In this document: positions 20,440-32,908 of the stretch, one piece after another
Layout of the letters: every line of letters begins with the position of its first letter
Position numbering within the stretch: the first letter of the stretch is position 1
Source: Chrysemys picta bellii
Lineage: Eukaryota > Chordata > Testudines > Emydidae
Direction of reading: 5' to 3'
DNA: 64,000 bases
Assembly: GCF_011386835.1 (NCBI RefSeq)
Contig: NC_088800.1
Location: 2,604,001-2,668,000 of the forward strand
Notes under the pieces: generated by a model
Told to the model about the DNA's origin: nothing
Database searches by the model: none
What the model saw: only the letters and a program-made list of their open reading frames with translations
Program-made: the position numbers and the translations under genes

Positions 20440-22695
20440 TGGAAGGGGAACAGCTTAAACCTGCCCTGTGTCGCTGAAAGGTGTAGAGTTGGCTCCCTAA
20501 GAGACACCTGGGCTGCAGGTGTGAAAATCTGGGCATCCTGAATGGTACACGCAGGGGGTGGAGTGGGGTGGCTGAGGAGAGAGCTGAGGAAAAAGTCCCA
20601 CTGCCTGGGGAGAGGGGGCACGCAGGTAGGGTACCGAGATCTAGGTACCAGCTGACATGAATGTGGAGAGGCGCGGGTAGGTGGGTGGGGTGTGTGGAGC
20701 GGCTAAGCTGCGATCGGACTCTCATTCTTTGGGGAAGGTGGAGTTCGCCTGGGCTGTGATCCATTGGATGGAGGCGTTCAGGGAGCAGACAGAAGTGCTG
20801 GGATGGAGGTGCTATGTGAGATGGCCATGGGAGATTTTGACATTGTGAATCAGCTCAGTGGCAAATTCAATGAACTGGAAACAAGAACGGTTCGGAGGCG
20901 TGGAGAGGAAATGCACGTGAGGAAGAGGGAATCTTTTGTGACTGGCGGCTGTATGTGACTTTGACAGATGCCAGGGCCGGGCGCTGTTTGGGGTATGACT
21001 CGTATGAGAGAAAAGGTAAAGAACTGTGGGTAAAATGCACGAGCCCTTGCTAGCTTTAGCGGATATGAAATGCTCCATCAGCTCTGCTTCTGGTCCTTTC
21101 AGTTTAACCCCTTACTGCCAATGGCTGCCTAGCAGCAGCAAGAAGCTAGCCTGCTAATGCGTCTGGATTGGCTTTGGAGAGGCAGCGGGCAGCCTGTGTG
21201 TAAAGGAAAAGAGCTGCCCTAGGTGAGCCCCAGAAGATTGGGTTAAGGTGGAGAGGGGCTCGGACTCCAACAGAATGATCAGAAATTGCTCCAGAAATTC
21301 CCTGGGTCCAAGCTGCAAAAGTCCAGGGTGCCTCATTTGGGAGTGACGAGAGGCATGCGTGGGCCAGGCAGGGTGGGGCTGGGAGATGGAGATGGAACCT
21401 CAGCCTTGGACAGCGGTTGGAGGGGGCACCGGTACAGAGGGAGGCAGCTGCTCATAGCTGGCCTGTAGAGATGGGAGGGCTGGAGGCTCAGTTGGGGGGT
21501 TGTGTTAGCAGCATCGGGGTAGCCTCCCTTTTAAATTGGTCCCAATTCTATTGCTCTTCAGATTTAAAAAAAAACAACACACTAGAGTGCTCAGCAAAGG
21601 TTATTGGGCCAAATTCAAGAAGTGCAGATAGTGTCTGAAAATGCAAAGCTACGGTGGCCACAAATGCTGCTGGCTGAAACTCTCCTGACGCTCGGCTGAT
21701 GGTTGGGGTGGTTTTGTATTGTCTGAGCCGGTTCGTCCACAGCTGGAGATACCCTGGAACGCGGCACCGATGGCTCCTGTGTTCTTAAGAAGCTGCTCGG
21801 AATCTCAAGAGGAAATTAAATCCACATAGATTCTAATCTGCCGACATCTTGCCTGGGGGTTCATTTAGTATCTGTCTTTCCTTAACCAGAAAGAAAATAA
21901 TTCTGAAAACCTGGTGGCTTTGTGCTTCTGCACCCCCAGCGCCTGATCAGCGTGAACATTGTGTGTGGGTGAGAAGCCTTTCTGTGTCAGTGCCTTGCGT
22001 CAGGGCAGCGTTGTGCTGCTGGCCGGTTGCCTTAAAGCCAGGGAGAAGATCTGGCCACTTGTGGATTCCCCTAGGGTATCAGAGTCATCAGGGTTGACCT
22101 ACTGCAGGAGTTCCCAGGCCACCCCCTGGACAGTAGGTGTGGCCTGAGGAAAGGCGAAGGGTCTGGGATTACTTATGTCCCAGTTAACGCTAGCTGGTGA
22201 ATGGCTTCTTAGGGCCATAGGTAGCTGGTGCAACTTCGAATACCCTGAGGGCTGATCTGATTTGTGCCTTGCAATCAGCCAGGTGCCTGGCAGCACCTCT
22301 ATGGGTGGGTGGGTTAGGGGTGGCACACAGGGGATTTAAAGCCACCTTCATCCTTCACCACCTCAACCCATGCCAGGCACACGAGGGGTAGACCTCAGAG
22401 CCCAGCCCAAGATGGATGGGTGTGTGCGTGCCAAGATATTTCTCTGTTGATTGGCTAAGGAAGTTTGACATTTCTGCCCTGAGAAGCCTTTATGGGGCAA
22501 GACAAAGACAAGCAGAAGCAGGAGCTAGAGAGGGGCCCATGTGGTAGAACGTACAGAGAGATCGAGCTCGGCGTGGCTGCGGTGGGGTATCCTGGGTGCA
22601 GCCTCTGGGTGTGACCATAATGCCACTGATGTTTCAACTTCAGAGAGGAAATGCATGGTTTCAGTTTTTTTTTTTTTTTAAATTCCTTCCTCTGG
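20440..22695. other. Unique non-coding DNA
   Basis: No gene or clear repeat was recognised. Short open frames lack domains. A T15 run lies near 22665-22679. Confidence 0.4.
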
Positions 22696-22699
22696 ACCA

Positions 22700-23195
22700 C
22701 CAGGGATGGCCAAGGCTGGAGATGGGACCCTGGATGAGGAGGGCCAGGGCTCTGAGGTGGCACGGAGCGTTCTCTCTCTCAGGTGCATGGCTGGCCGGTT
22801 CTTGCTCACAGGCTCCAGGGTCTAACTGAGCGCCACATGTGGGGTCAGTAAGGGATTTTCCCTCCAGATCCGATTGGCAGCGACCCTGGGGGGTTTTTCA
22901 CCTTCCTCTGCAGCGTGTGGGTCATTTGCCAGGAATCTCTGTGTAGATCTCACAGAATCATTTTCCTGCTTTCGCAGAGACCTCGGGCACCGGCGTGTCT
23001 CAGGGCCTCCTATTCTCTCTCTGTGGCACATCATTGTTTCGTTCCCGGGGGCTGTTAGACTTGGGTCTCATTTCGGCTGCTGAGTTTAGTGTGCGGGTGC
23101 TGGGGGGTCGGAGTGGCCTATGCTAAACGGGAGGTCAGACCAGATGATCTGGGGGGGGTCCCTTCTGGCCCTAAACTCTCCGACTGCAACTCAAA
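22700..23195 (+). mobile_element. CR1-type LINE 3' region
   Basis: 'gcatggctggccggttcttgctcacaggctccagggtctaactgagcgccacatg' and 'agggattttccctccagatc' are followed by a 3' end 'ggtcagaccagatgatctgg...gtcccttctggccctaaactc'. The same block occurs on the minus strand at 58695-59100. The 3' motif GATGATC...GGTCCCTTCTGGCC is a CR1-family terminus. There is no readable ORF. Confidence 0.75.
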
Positions 23196-23681
23196 AACTC
23201 ATCATTTCCCCCAAAGTGCTTTTCCGCACTGTCCCCAGATCACCTCTGCTCTGAGGGGCCTCTGCAAATCCCATTGGTTCCAGTGGGTGAATAACTGGGC
23301 TTTTGCCCTGAATAAAGGGCTCCTTTATAGCCTTTTCCCCCACTCCTGCTACAAAAGACTGTCCCCATTGCGGAACCTGCGAGCGACACCTATTGGGTGA
23401 AGATGCAGCAGCGCCAATTTGTGCACGGCACCGAACCAGGCTGCATGGCGGAAAGGAGGCATTTGTATTGCACTTGCTCTGAGTTGCGTAGCAGGGGGGT
23501 GGTTGTAAATAGGTCAATGTAAAAATAAACCCGTGGAGTTCCAGTCTGAGCATCCATCACACAGAAAGCTTGGAAGAAGCTGGGTTACACTCGAACTGAT
23601 GGCGGCACAGGAGTGCTGGGCAGTTTGCCGAATGCCTCGGAGAGGCTGCGGAGTGCCAGCGTGCTGTGGGGGCCCATGCTG
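23196..23681. other. Unique non-coding DNA
   Basis: No repeat or exon was recognised. Confidence 0.4.
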
Positions 23682-23689
23682 GCAGCAGG

Positions 23690-24073
23690 CAGGGGTGAAA
23701 GTAAGTTAAAGGACTTACTGGTACGTCAGAGTCCTGGGCAGGGGCGTGGCCTCAACCGGAAGAGGAGGGGCTGCGGCTGGGAGCCCCAGAGCCTTTAAAT
23801 CACCCACAGAGCTACCAGCTGCAGAGGCTGCTAGGAGCCCTGGGGCGATTTAAAGGGCCTAGCTCCGGGCTCTTTAAATCGCTGACGGAGCCCTGTTGCT
23901 GCTACCCCAGGGCTCTGGCAGTGGGGCTCGGGAAGCAATTTAAAGGGCCAGGGGCTCTGGCCGCTGCAGGGAGCCCCGGGCCTTTTAAATCGCCAGCCGG
24001 GTCCGGCACGAAGTACCGGCTCTTGCCGGTACGCCGTACCATACCATACCATACAGGCTTAATTTCACCTCTG
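23690..24073 (+). mobile_element. hAT-like non-autonomous element, 384 bp
   Basis: The left end CAGGGGTGAAAGTAAG and the right end CTTAATTTCACCTCTG are inverted, 14 of 16. Perfect 8-bp target duplications GCAGCAGG at 23682-23689 and 24074-24081. The interior repeats a 'gagccc...ggcgatttaaagggcc' block about four times, in both orientations. A (CCATA)n stretch lies at 24037-24054. Confidence 0.95.
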
Positions 24074-24081
24074 GCAGCAGG

Positions 24082-25334
24082 ACCAAAGCACTGGAGCGGT
24101 GCTTCGAAAGTAGCTTTTGGCTTGTCATTTGGCACTTGCGGGTTTTTGGGCCGCTCTGTCTGTCTGCGTTTGCCTGGAACTTCTTTAAAAATAAAGCTCG
24201 AAGGAAAGGGGAGGCGCCGCTTTGTGACCAAGCTGTTGTGAGCTCGTCGTGTTGAGGATGATCAAAGGGTGAGCCTGAGCGGTTGGCCCTCTTGGTGATA
24301 ACACACGTCCCTTAATTTCACTTGAAGGGTCCGGCGAGCTTTCTCTCATTCTGGCTCCCAGCATGGGATCGTCAGCTCGGATTAATAAGCCAGTCGGACT
24401 ATCCTTTTGTTCTTTGGTAGCAGTGCAGTTAATTCCTCCAATGCTTAGTGCAGGAGGAGTGGACGACCCTTTCATCTGTGATATTACCGCTCTTCACTGC
24501 ATTGTTTGGGGGGGTAGAGCGGGGCAAAGTTCATAACTTCAGCTGGTCATTTCAAGTGTCCCGTTACCAAGACAAACCACACACCCATCTATACTTTAGT
24601 TTAATTGCTGCTTTTTCCAGACACTTCAAAGCAGGTTTCTAAGCACAGTGTGCAGCACATATTATTAGATTTGTTTTTGGAATATAATGATAAACTGTTG
24701 CCACTATGGATGTAGACATAATTATCCTAAATCTATTTTAATCTATTCTGCCTCTTAAATATTCGATGTTCTCTTTTAATAAGAGAACGTTCAGCCTTTG
24801 ATGTGCTAGCGGAGGTGTAGAACACTCTCCTCTCCTTGCTAGAAATGTTAATTGAATAGCCTGCATTTCTCTTCATTAGCTGCATTAACACCTTTTAATA
24901 TCGCTTTAAAATCTTGTTCCATTTACTTTCTTTAATCTTTTCCTTTCCCAAAGTGTCGCCTCACTTTGATCCTCATCTTCGTCTTTTCTTTGATGACAAC
25001 TTGGAGCTTAATTTGTATTTGAATCGAAATGGAAATTTCCTAATTACCCACAATTCAGTGTTACGCCATCAGTGTACATTTTACCATGGCATTTTGATAT
25101 CTGAATTAGCGCTTTATGCCTCCCGTTCCCACCAATCTACGGGGGAGGGGAACATGTGTGCAATCTAATATTTGTCTCTAAAACTCAACATCTCAACTTT
25201 ATTCCCCAGCCCCAACACAGACGTGCAAGAGAGCTCTTTTACTGTCCTGTGCCACAGCGTGCACCGGCTGCACGACTAACTCACTCCTGCGAGGCAGGGA
25301 ACACTCGCACCAGGATCCCACACAGCACTTACAC
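24082..25334. promoter_or_regulatory. Repeat-poor AT-rich block, candidate conserved non-coding DNA
   Basis: About 1.25 kb with no recognised repeat, unusual in this window. It contains ATCAAAGG and CTTTTGTTC (TCF/SOX-like), GGATTAATAAG near 24380, and a run of TAAAT/TTTAAT-rich text at 24660-25110. No open frame or splice structure points to an exon. Regulatory function is inference only. Confidence 0.3.
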
Positions 25335-25516
25335 ACATAGAATCTCAGGGTTGGAAGGGACCTCAGGAGGTCATCCAGTCCAACCCCCTGCTCAAAGCAG
25401 GACCAATCCCCAGACAGATTTTTACCCCAGTTCCCTAAATGGCCCCCTCAAGGATTGAACTCACAACCCTGGGTTTAGCAGGCCAGTGCTAAAACCACTG
25501 AGCTATCCCTCCCCCC
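25335..25516 (-). mobile_element. tRNA-derived SINE with CR1-type tail, full length
   Basis: On the minus strand: the A box TAGCTCAGTGG (25495-25505), the B box GGTTGTGAGTTCAATCC (25452-25468), then GGTTGGACTGGATGACCTCC, 'tgaggtcccttccaaccc' and an AGATTCTATG end. Head and tail are both complete. This is the best example of the CR1-tailed class here. Confidence 0.93.
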
Positions 25517-26839
25517 AGTGTCATGCTTAAATGCTTAAGTGTCAGCATTTAAGCAGTGCCATTGAAGTATGTGTAACTGCTTTGTTGGGTCGGGGCCACA
25601 AGGCTCACTGTCTTGTTGGATCCAATTAAAAGTGACGATGATCGAAAGGTGCCAAACAACAATTTACCTGATTTCTCTCTTCTCAGTGTGGCCTAGTTAA
25701 CCCTGTCCCCTTTCCTTTACTTCTTATTGATAGAGGCAGCATCAGCTGGAGCCTTTTCAAGCCAGGAAAATAGAAAACTTTACAAAATGGGATTTCCTTT
25801 CCCTTGTTTGTGTGGGGTTCGTTTTCTCTGTAGCATTTCTCTCCACTTTGTACCGGGTGCTGTTCTGGCTCCAGGGGGAGTTGGCACTCGGCATGGAAAA
25901 AAAGCGACGATTACTTGGAGCGTTCTCCTGGGAGACCCGATGGTTTGGCAAGGATTTCAGATTCGATCGACGGAGAAGTTTCACACAGTCACGGCCTTAA
26001 AAAAACAGAAACAAAACCCCAAACCAAAAAACTCTACACTGCGGTCAGCTGGGCTTAGGGCATGCTCTCCACCGCTGGCCGTCCAGCCATCTCCTCTCTC
26101 ACTTCATCTGACCTGGGTCATCTGGGAAGCATGGAAGGTGGTGGAGCATTTCCAGGCCATGCTATCTACAGTGGAGGGCCAAAGATTATAATAAAGTCCT
26201 ACCCAAACCATCAGTAGCTGTCAGCTGTTTTCCCCCCCAGGATGCTGGATGCTCACTGATTCCACCAAACTCCAAGGGAGACCCTCCGAATGCACTGACG
26301 CCCTGCGTTCTTGAGAGTCGTTACACAGTCAAAGCCGAGAAGCAGATGTCGGCCGTTTCAGCCTTGCTTTGTGCCTTGTGCGCTGCGCTGTATGTGATCT
26401 CATCTGTCCTGTCTCCTGCTTGCCCACATGCATCTCCCTAACGCTCGCCTCCCCAGCTAGTCTGAACTGTCGTTCTCCCCGTTTTTTCTCTCGTTAGGTA
26501 CAAACTCTGTGCTGCACATAAGCCCCAGAGTCAGCCTGTCCTTCTGCTGGTCCCACTCGTTGGCTAGGTCCCAGAGGTGTGTTTCCCTGGGGCTGTGTGC
26601 CACTAACTGTTGTTGGGTTATAAATGTTCACAGCTGCACAAAGGAAGCCATTTGCCATGCACAAGGGACTTTATTAGGCCTACAAAGCCCATGTGTTCTC
26701 GAGTGCCGTCTACTGGCACCTTTTCCGTTTATTAGCTATATACATACAGAACTCTGAGGTAACCCCCAGCTTGGTTGGAGGGGTGCTTTGTCTCCCTCTA
26801 GTGGTGGCTTGGGCCCCTAGAAATGATGAGCCTGCTACA
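25517..26839. other. Unique non-coding DNA
   Basis: No gene was recognised. The 154-codon frame at 25727-26191 shows no domain. Confidence 0.4.
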
Positions 26840-26908
26840 GTCTTAGCTAACAGACGTGAGTCTCATGTGTTTAGCTCCAGAGGTCCCAGGTTTGATCCCC
26901 GCTGCCGA
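26840..26908 (+). mobile_element. tRNA-like SINE fragment
   Basis: TTAGCTAACAGACGTGAG may be an A-box region and GGTTTGATCCC (26889-26899) a B box, about 45 bp apart, as in a pol III head. No tail or target duplication is visible. Confidence 0.4.
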
Positions 26909-27837
26909 CACCCGTGAGTGGGTCGCCATTACACTTCAAACAGTAATTGCTAGGGGTGTGTATGCTCTTAGTCTGTTTCTCTGATGTACAGATTCTAGAT
27001 CCAACGACGGTCTGTTGGCCCAATGCTATTTTCTGAGGGAAGGGTTTACGGTAGGTTGTAAATGAGTCACGTTCAAGTTCATTGAGGTGTTTTAAAACTG
27101 ACTGTATTCCTGGGGTTTACCTCTGTTTCTTGCTGCTTTTCCTCCCTGCTCCTCTGTCATGGATAATGATCAATGCAGTACGCCCGAGTCCAGTGAAAGC
27201 AGAATGCGTGCTTTACGAACCCGGGAAGGTTTATTGCTCTCCTTGCAATTAAATTAAACTGCAGAAATGGATGCTTGCCGTGTACACAGCTTGCTAATTG
27301 CCTACCTCCTCCACTGCAGTTTTCACCTTACAAATAACACAGTAATCGCCGGTGCATTGTGATTTACCTCTGTGAGTGATTCCTGCCTCGTGAGGCTGGA
27401 GTGGGGAAATGTAACGTTTTTTTTAAATTCAGCATGAGCATGTTGATTTATGTCCTTGGTGTATTTACCCTTCCCCACTCCTGCTCCCAGGAGATATTTT
27501 GTATTGCTGTCTATCTGCACCGTCTCTGCCAGCTCCAGCCTTGTTTTTATTAATGGACTAAAGCGGAGGGTATATTGATTTCCCAGTTATAGCTTTGAAG
27601 TTCTGGGCCTGTTTAGATGGCAGTGTACATGAGCTTATACGTCTATGTAAATTCTCCCTGTCTAGGTAAATAAGGAGATTGAGTGTAGAGGAAGCAGGTG
27701 GCTGGGTGCGGGACACCCAGCGGATTGTAAAGCCCTATGTATGAGATGACCGTTTTGTTATGATCTGGGAGTTGTGCATATGTTGGCAACAAGCAGGAAC
27801 ATTTCATAGCAAGTGCTATTTTCCATGCAGTGATCAC
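26909..27837. other. Unique non-coding DNA
   Basis: No repeat or gene was recognised. The stretch at 27170-27310 is repeat-free with CAATTAAATTAA and GCTAATTGCC motifs and could be conserved non-coding DNA. Confidence 0.35.
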
Positions 27838-27912
27838 TAAGGACCTGATCCAAAGTACATTGAAGTAAAAAGGATCTTTCTACTGACTACAATGAGCTTT
27901 GGATAAACCACT
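27838..27912. repeat. Palindromic repeat
   Basis: 'ggacctgatccaaagtacattgaagt' is mirrored by 'actacaatgagctttggataaacc', a foldback about 70 bp long. It belongs to the same broad class as 7957. Confidence 0.6.
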
Positions 27913-28059
27913 GATTTCCGCCCGTCCCACGCCCCGAATGTTCTGAAGTCAGATCTTAGGGATATACTTTACTCTAAGGTTATTCTTTGGCTACTTCAGG
28001 TTTTGAAACCAGCCTCTTTGTGCAAACAAACCAGTTTATAAAGTTTCATTGATTGCAGG

Positions 28060-28100
28060 GTGTGTGTGTGTGTGTGTGTCTGTGTGTGTGTGTGTGTGTA
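28060..28100. repeat. (TG)n microsatellite
   Basis: About 20 TG units with one TC interruption. Probably polymorphic. Confidence 0.97.
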
Positions 28101-28861
28101 TTCCTCTAATGCAACAGATCTTATCATAGACACACATACATGGCAGCAAGTCTAATACATGGGCTGAGCCCTTAACTGTGTTAGATTTCTGAAGTGCGTT
28201 AGGATTAGAGAGAAATCCTTCAACTGCATAGGTCAGGATCTTTGAGTTTCTGAGATAACAGTCTTTATAAAAGTGTCCTGAAGGTATTGTATGGATTATT
28301 TTACAGAAATGGTATTGGAGCGATTCATTTCGAAGTAGGAAGATTCAGTAGACTATAGACTTTGATCTACAAGTCATACATACAAATGGATGAGATATCA
28401 TACTGGTCTTTGAAAGAAATAGAAGCACCTTTCTAATTTTTGCAGGCTTAAAATATAACATGACAAGAATCAGGTTGTGCTTTTGAGAGAAAAATATCTA
28501 TTCTCTCTTTAAAGATCTTATTCTTGGTGCTCATGCTCAGAATACGTGGTGTAGTCAGTAATAACGAATGGGCACGCTTTGTAACAATAACCCTAGTTAT
28601 GAATCATATTTGTGTGAACCCCACACATAGTACTTATTGAGCCCAAGAGACTGATGATTGACTGATTTATTGCTCACAGACCTGTCCTGATTTCTGCAAA
28701 TATATTCTTTATTCATAAATATTCTCCTAGTAGTTCAGGCTGGGGAATACTCACTCGCTTCAGACTGATTGGCCACTTAGTATGTTTCCTGTTTCCTGAT
28801 TGGATGACTGAAATGTAAACTGGAGAATAACCAATGGTGAATAATGCATTCTGTACAGGGC
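28101..28861. other. Unique non-coding DNA
   Basis: AT-rich. No repeat, exon or RNA gene was recognised. Confidence 0.4.
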
Positions 28862-29060
28862 TGTGACGGAGGATGGAGAACTGAGACTCAGGCGATCTGC
28901 CTTCAATTCCCAGGTCTGCCAAGTTTTTTGGGGTGAACTTGGCTAAATCATTTACTCTCTCTCAGTTCCTTGTCTATTACATAGGAATAATAAATCTTCC
29001 CTACCTCACAGGAGTAAAAGATGAATGGCTGAGTGGTGCTCAGATATATGGCAGTGAGGG
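28862..29060 (-). mobile_element. MIR-like / CORE-SINE remnant
   Basis: 'ttgggg..gaacttggctaaatcatttactctctctcagttccttgtctattacataggaataataa' is antisense MIR core and 3' text, preceded by 'ctgagactcaggcgatctgccttcaattcccaggtctg'. Confidence 0.75.
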
Positions 29061-29192
29061 GGCGAATAAGAGAGAGGTGAAGCATTGAGAAGACTTTCAT
29101 GAAAGCCAGTGGCTGTACTAATACTGACAGCTAGCTGGTAACGTTGTCCTTGTGAATAGAAGAGAATCTAGTCCGAGTAATTCATTCAATGG

Positions 29193-29214
29193 CTATATAT
29201 ATATATATATATAT
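29193..29214. repeat. (TA)n microsatellite
   Basis: About eleven TA units. Confidence 0.95.
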
Positions 29215-31019
29215 CCATCTTTTTCATTATTGGACCAACATGAGTATTTACATGGGAACATGAAACGTTAACTAACAGCAACAGTAATCATAGCTAGGCT
29301 CAGCGTGATTGTGAGAGCGCTTCTAAGCATAATGGCTATGGAGCAATCCGGGATGGTTCAGGAAATTTGTATGTATCTCTGGAGCACCCCTCCCCCCCAA
29401 ACAACACGGCACCATTTTCTGAACATGGCACTGTGCCCATGGAGATGCTGTCTTGATGAGTAGCTGTATCATGCCAGGGTGATGCTTCTACAACTCCTCA
29501 TCAGTGAAAATGGCCCCAAGACTCCGTGGTCATTGGGGGTTTAGAGGTTGCCACTGGCTACTCTGGTGGGGTCTGAGGTCCTGCGACCTGTCCACCTCTA
29601 GTTATTTGTAACAGTGGAAGATTTACAGCTGCTCTATGCATGGAGGGGGTGGCACAGAGAGGGTTTTTAACCCAAGAACATGAGTGGGGTTTAGATGGGC
29701 TGGTAGGGAAGTGGACTGCTGGGGTTAAACATGGGTTTACATGCGGGCTGGGATGTCCAACGGATGGCCAGAAATGTTGCAGAAGTGGTTGTCTTTGCCT
29801 CTAGCAGGTGTAAGCTCTCTTGGTAGAGATGCTGGGAGATGCTCAGCCCTCTTGGTCATAGGGTTTGTACTGGGATTCAAGCGTTGTGGGTGCACATGGG
29901 GAGGGGCAGGATCTAATAGGCAAAGCCTTCAGTTCAGTGCATGCAAATGACTGGAGGAAAATGCTGATCTCACTGACGCAGGCTTTCCCGTTGTGTTATT
30001 GGCTAGGGAAGGGAACGGCCCCCTGGTTGGCATGTACCATTAGTGAGGTCAGTGAGGTTGAACCCGGACAAAAGTGCCTTGGTCTTGCTCCCCCCCTCAA
30101 AGATCAGTATGGCTTCTTACCATGCCACCCAAGTAACCTGGCCCTTGATATTCGGGACTGGAGGGAAGCCAAAGAGATGGATGGCTGGAGTTGGGGTGGG
30201 GTGAGGCCAGGACGCACAGTGGTCTGTGAAGCACTTTGCACACTGCTGCCTCAGGGTAAACAACAAAGAGAGGGAATTCTTTTGGCCACAGTTCCCTTGG
30301 CATGTGAAGATCTCTTGCTGACCACAGGTTGCAGCCTCTAGACCAACTACTTGCTTAGTCAGCCTGCCAGCCGCAGGTCCAGTGTCACTCAGGAACGGCC
30401 TCCTTTGGCTACGTCTATTTGTTGCCTCTGTAGGTCCCACCTGTCCCATGCCCTTTCATCGCATGACCAGCCTGCTGCCCTTTCTCCTGCTTCTTGTTTG
30501 ATCCTGTGTCCCCTCCAGCATCCCAGAGTCACCAGCTCCTGCCATTCCAAGCCAGAGCACTCAGCCCTACTGTAGCGTTACTAACGGCGCCCTGAGAGGC
30601 TGGTGCCTAAGGAGTCTAAGGGCATTTCCAGGAGCAAAGCTGAGTTTTTGAACCAAACCATTCAAGTTCACAGCACTTTCTCGGCGGAAACAGTGTGTAA
30701 CTGAGGTTTCCTTTTCTTACACAGCTTTGCTGGAACCAAAGGGATCTGGATGTGTTATTTACCTTATTGCTTCAAAGGATTCTCAACAAGGTGCCTGCTC
30801 TCTACCACAGTAAGTACAAATGTGAAAAGGCAGCTAACCCATCGCTCGCAGTGTCCTCTAAACTCTGACTGGATTCCACAGCAGGGAGAGGACCCACCTC
30901 GAGATTTGACGTGCAGTGTTCTGTTGTTGTACATTGATTGGAGACAGGAGGAAAAAGATATTGTAGGTGGCAAAGAGGCCAGGAAACTTGCTGCTTCTAT
31001 CAGAGGAAGAGAAGTGACA
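29215..31019. other. Unique non-coding DNA
   Basis: No gene was recognised. Open frames at 29865-30449 on both strands have no domain. Confidence 0.4.
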
Positions 31020-31170
31020 TTTGTACAATGCTTTCCATCGTCACATACATTAACTAATCCTTGCTATGAATGTAGGAAATCTGAAGAAGTGGGACAGAGG
31101 GAGTAGGTGACTTGTCCAAGGCCACAAAATGTGTCTGAGTCAGAGAGAGAATTGGAATTGCAGACTCTTA
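31020..31170 (+). mobile_element. MIR-like / CORE-SINE remnant
   Basis: 'acaatgctttccatcgtcacatacattaactaatcc' precedes 'gaagtgggacagagggagtaggtgacttgtccaaggccacaaaatg', the plus-strand MIR core. It overlaps a 246-codon minus-strand open frame, which argues that frame is chance. Confidence 0.78.
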
Positions 31171-31404
31171 ATGAGTCATGGATATTGCACATATATGTGC
31201 CCAGAGAAAGGACTGTTAGCGGAGTTTGACCAGCATGGTAGGTTGGAATGAATGATTTCAAATTGCCGTAGATTGTAGGGGCAGTAAAATAATGGAACCC
31301 AAAGCCTGTGCAGTTAAAGGGGAGGATTCCCATTCTCCCTAACAGCCTGTCTGGTGAAGGGGAATAGACGGGGGTAGGACATTGTTTCAGACGGAGACAG
31401 GATG

Positions 31405-31505
31405 CACGTGAGGAGCAAATTCTGCTTTTGTGTGTTTGCAAGCTACTTCTGTTGGCGTCAATGGGTTGCTCGATGCAGGTGTGAGAGCAGAATTTGGCCT
31501 GAAGG
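31405..31505. repeat. Palindromic 'cagaatttggcc' repeat, diverged
   Basis: 'gagcaaattctgctttt' on the left and 'gagcagaatttggcct' on the right are inverted, with GGCGTCAATGGG between them, a pattern common in bird and turtle genomes. Confidence 0.5.
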
Positions 31506-32049
31506 ATCCAGCTGCAACAGGAGAAAGTTTTGTCAGACGGCGGCATCTTCCCTTCAGCTGGGCCCTCTTTGGCTATGTAAACCCAACATGCTGAGCGCTG
31601 CAGGTTGGTGCCCATGGGTGGGCCACCATTTCCCTCTGGCATAGACTTGTTCCCCAACTCCAAGCCACTGGAAGGGAGAGTGTAACCTAGAACATGCTGG
31701 CTTCCCTCCAGTCTTGCTGCTTCTGGGGTTGTCCTGTCTATATGCTGTGCTTTGTCGCAGTGGCATCCGTCTTCCTGGCTCTCATTCCAAGCTCCAAACA
31801 CCACATTTCCCCCTTAATCTCATTCATTGGCTTAAACAAATACATGAGGTTATATTGGTGGGGTTTGTCAGCCCCTTTGCACAGCAGTGTCTGGTGTTGG
31901 GAATCTTTCTAGGAGTTGCATTACGAGCCCACCTGATTTGTGGGCACAGCCAGGTGGTTGGATGTTTACATGCCGTCATTTGTGTCTGCAACTAATTGTA
32001 CCTGCAGTTATTTTGGGGACTCAGCAATGGAGGCTGCCTTAAGTTCCCT
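31506..32049. other. Unique non-coding DNA
   Basis: No repeat or exon was recognised. Confidence 0.4.
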
Positions 32050-32160
32050 TTGAAAATACTTAAGCCTAATGTGACTTGCAAGAGGTCCAATAGCAGCTCT
32101 TGGCAGAATCAGGAACTGAACCCACAAGTCTCCTGTTCTAAGCACTAGATAGAGCGTGTT
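32050..32160 (+). mobile_element. MIR-like 3' fragment
   Basis: 'ggcagaatcaggaactgaacccacaagtctcctgttctaagcactagatag' matches the 'aatagaacccaggtctcctgactcc...cactagac' part of MIR-like SINEs. Confidence 0.5.
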
Positions 32161-32908
32161 GCTTTCTGATCTTACGCCTTCCAGGCCTTCTGTAGTACAA
32201 GTTACTCTCTTGTGAGGGTTTCACATTCAGGAATATTTGTAATTTAAAGCAATTTCATTATGATCATTAAGTAAAGGTCTTAAGACTTCATGTAATGAGA
32301 AGCTTTTTAGGGAATGTTTGTTTCTGTTAATGGGATTGTGTTGTATTTCTCTACTCTCTGGTGTTTCTCTTGTAATTTTTTTCAGTAGAAAGAAATGAAA
32401 TCGGAAAACTTTCCTTTGTCAGATGTAATTAGTTTTTAGGGTTGAGGAACAAAGAGCTCTGAGGTGTTGAGGATCACTTCAAATTAAATCTGTGGAAGTA
32501 ATGAGAGGAAGACCACAAATTGGGCATGCCGAAGAATCTTCTTTTGCTTTTATAGCTGTTCCACAAGAAGAGCCAAAGGGATTGAAATATCAAAGCTGAG
32601 ATGCCATTGTTTGGAGGTCTTGTTGATAGGCTCCAAACGTTCCTGTCCCACAAGGAGCTCTTGTGTACATAACAACGGCAGTTGCCAACTTGGGTGTGCT
32701 TCTCTGTGAAGCTGCTCACCCATAGCCACACTCGAGGCGTTAAAACTTACGGCTGGTTTGTTTTCAGAGGTTCATTTCAAGTTTCAACATCTCTGTGGAG
32801 AAAAGGCTTCCAAAATGGCCGCAGAAACTTGCTCCTCAGAGGAGTGAATCCAAAATGGCAGCCACAAGTGGGCCTCCATAGCTGCTTTGGAAGAGGTAAG
32901 AGCTGATT
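32161..32908. other. Unique non-coding DNA
   Basis: No gene was recognised. Two CAAAATGGC-type words at 32811 and 32850 form a short direct repeat. Confidence 0.4.

Noticed and set aside
31064..31804. 246-codon open frame on the minus strand, the longest in the window
   Set aside because: It overlaps a MIR-like SINE and a palindromic repeat and shows no recognisable domain or splice context.
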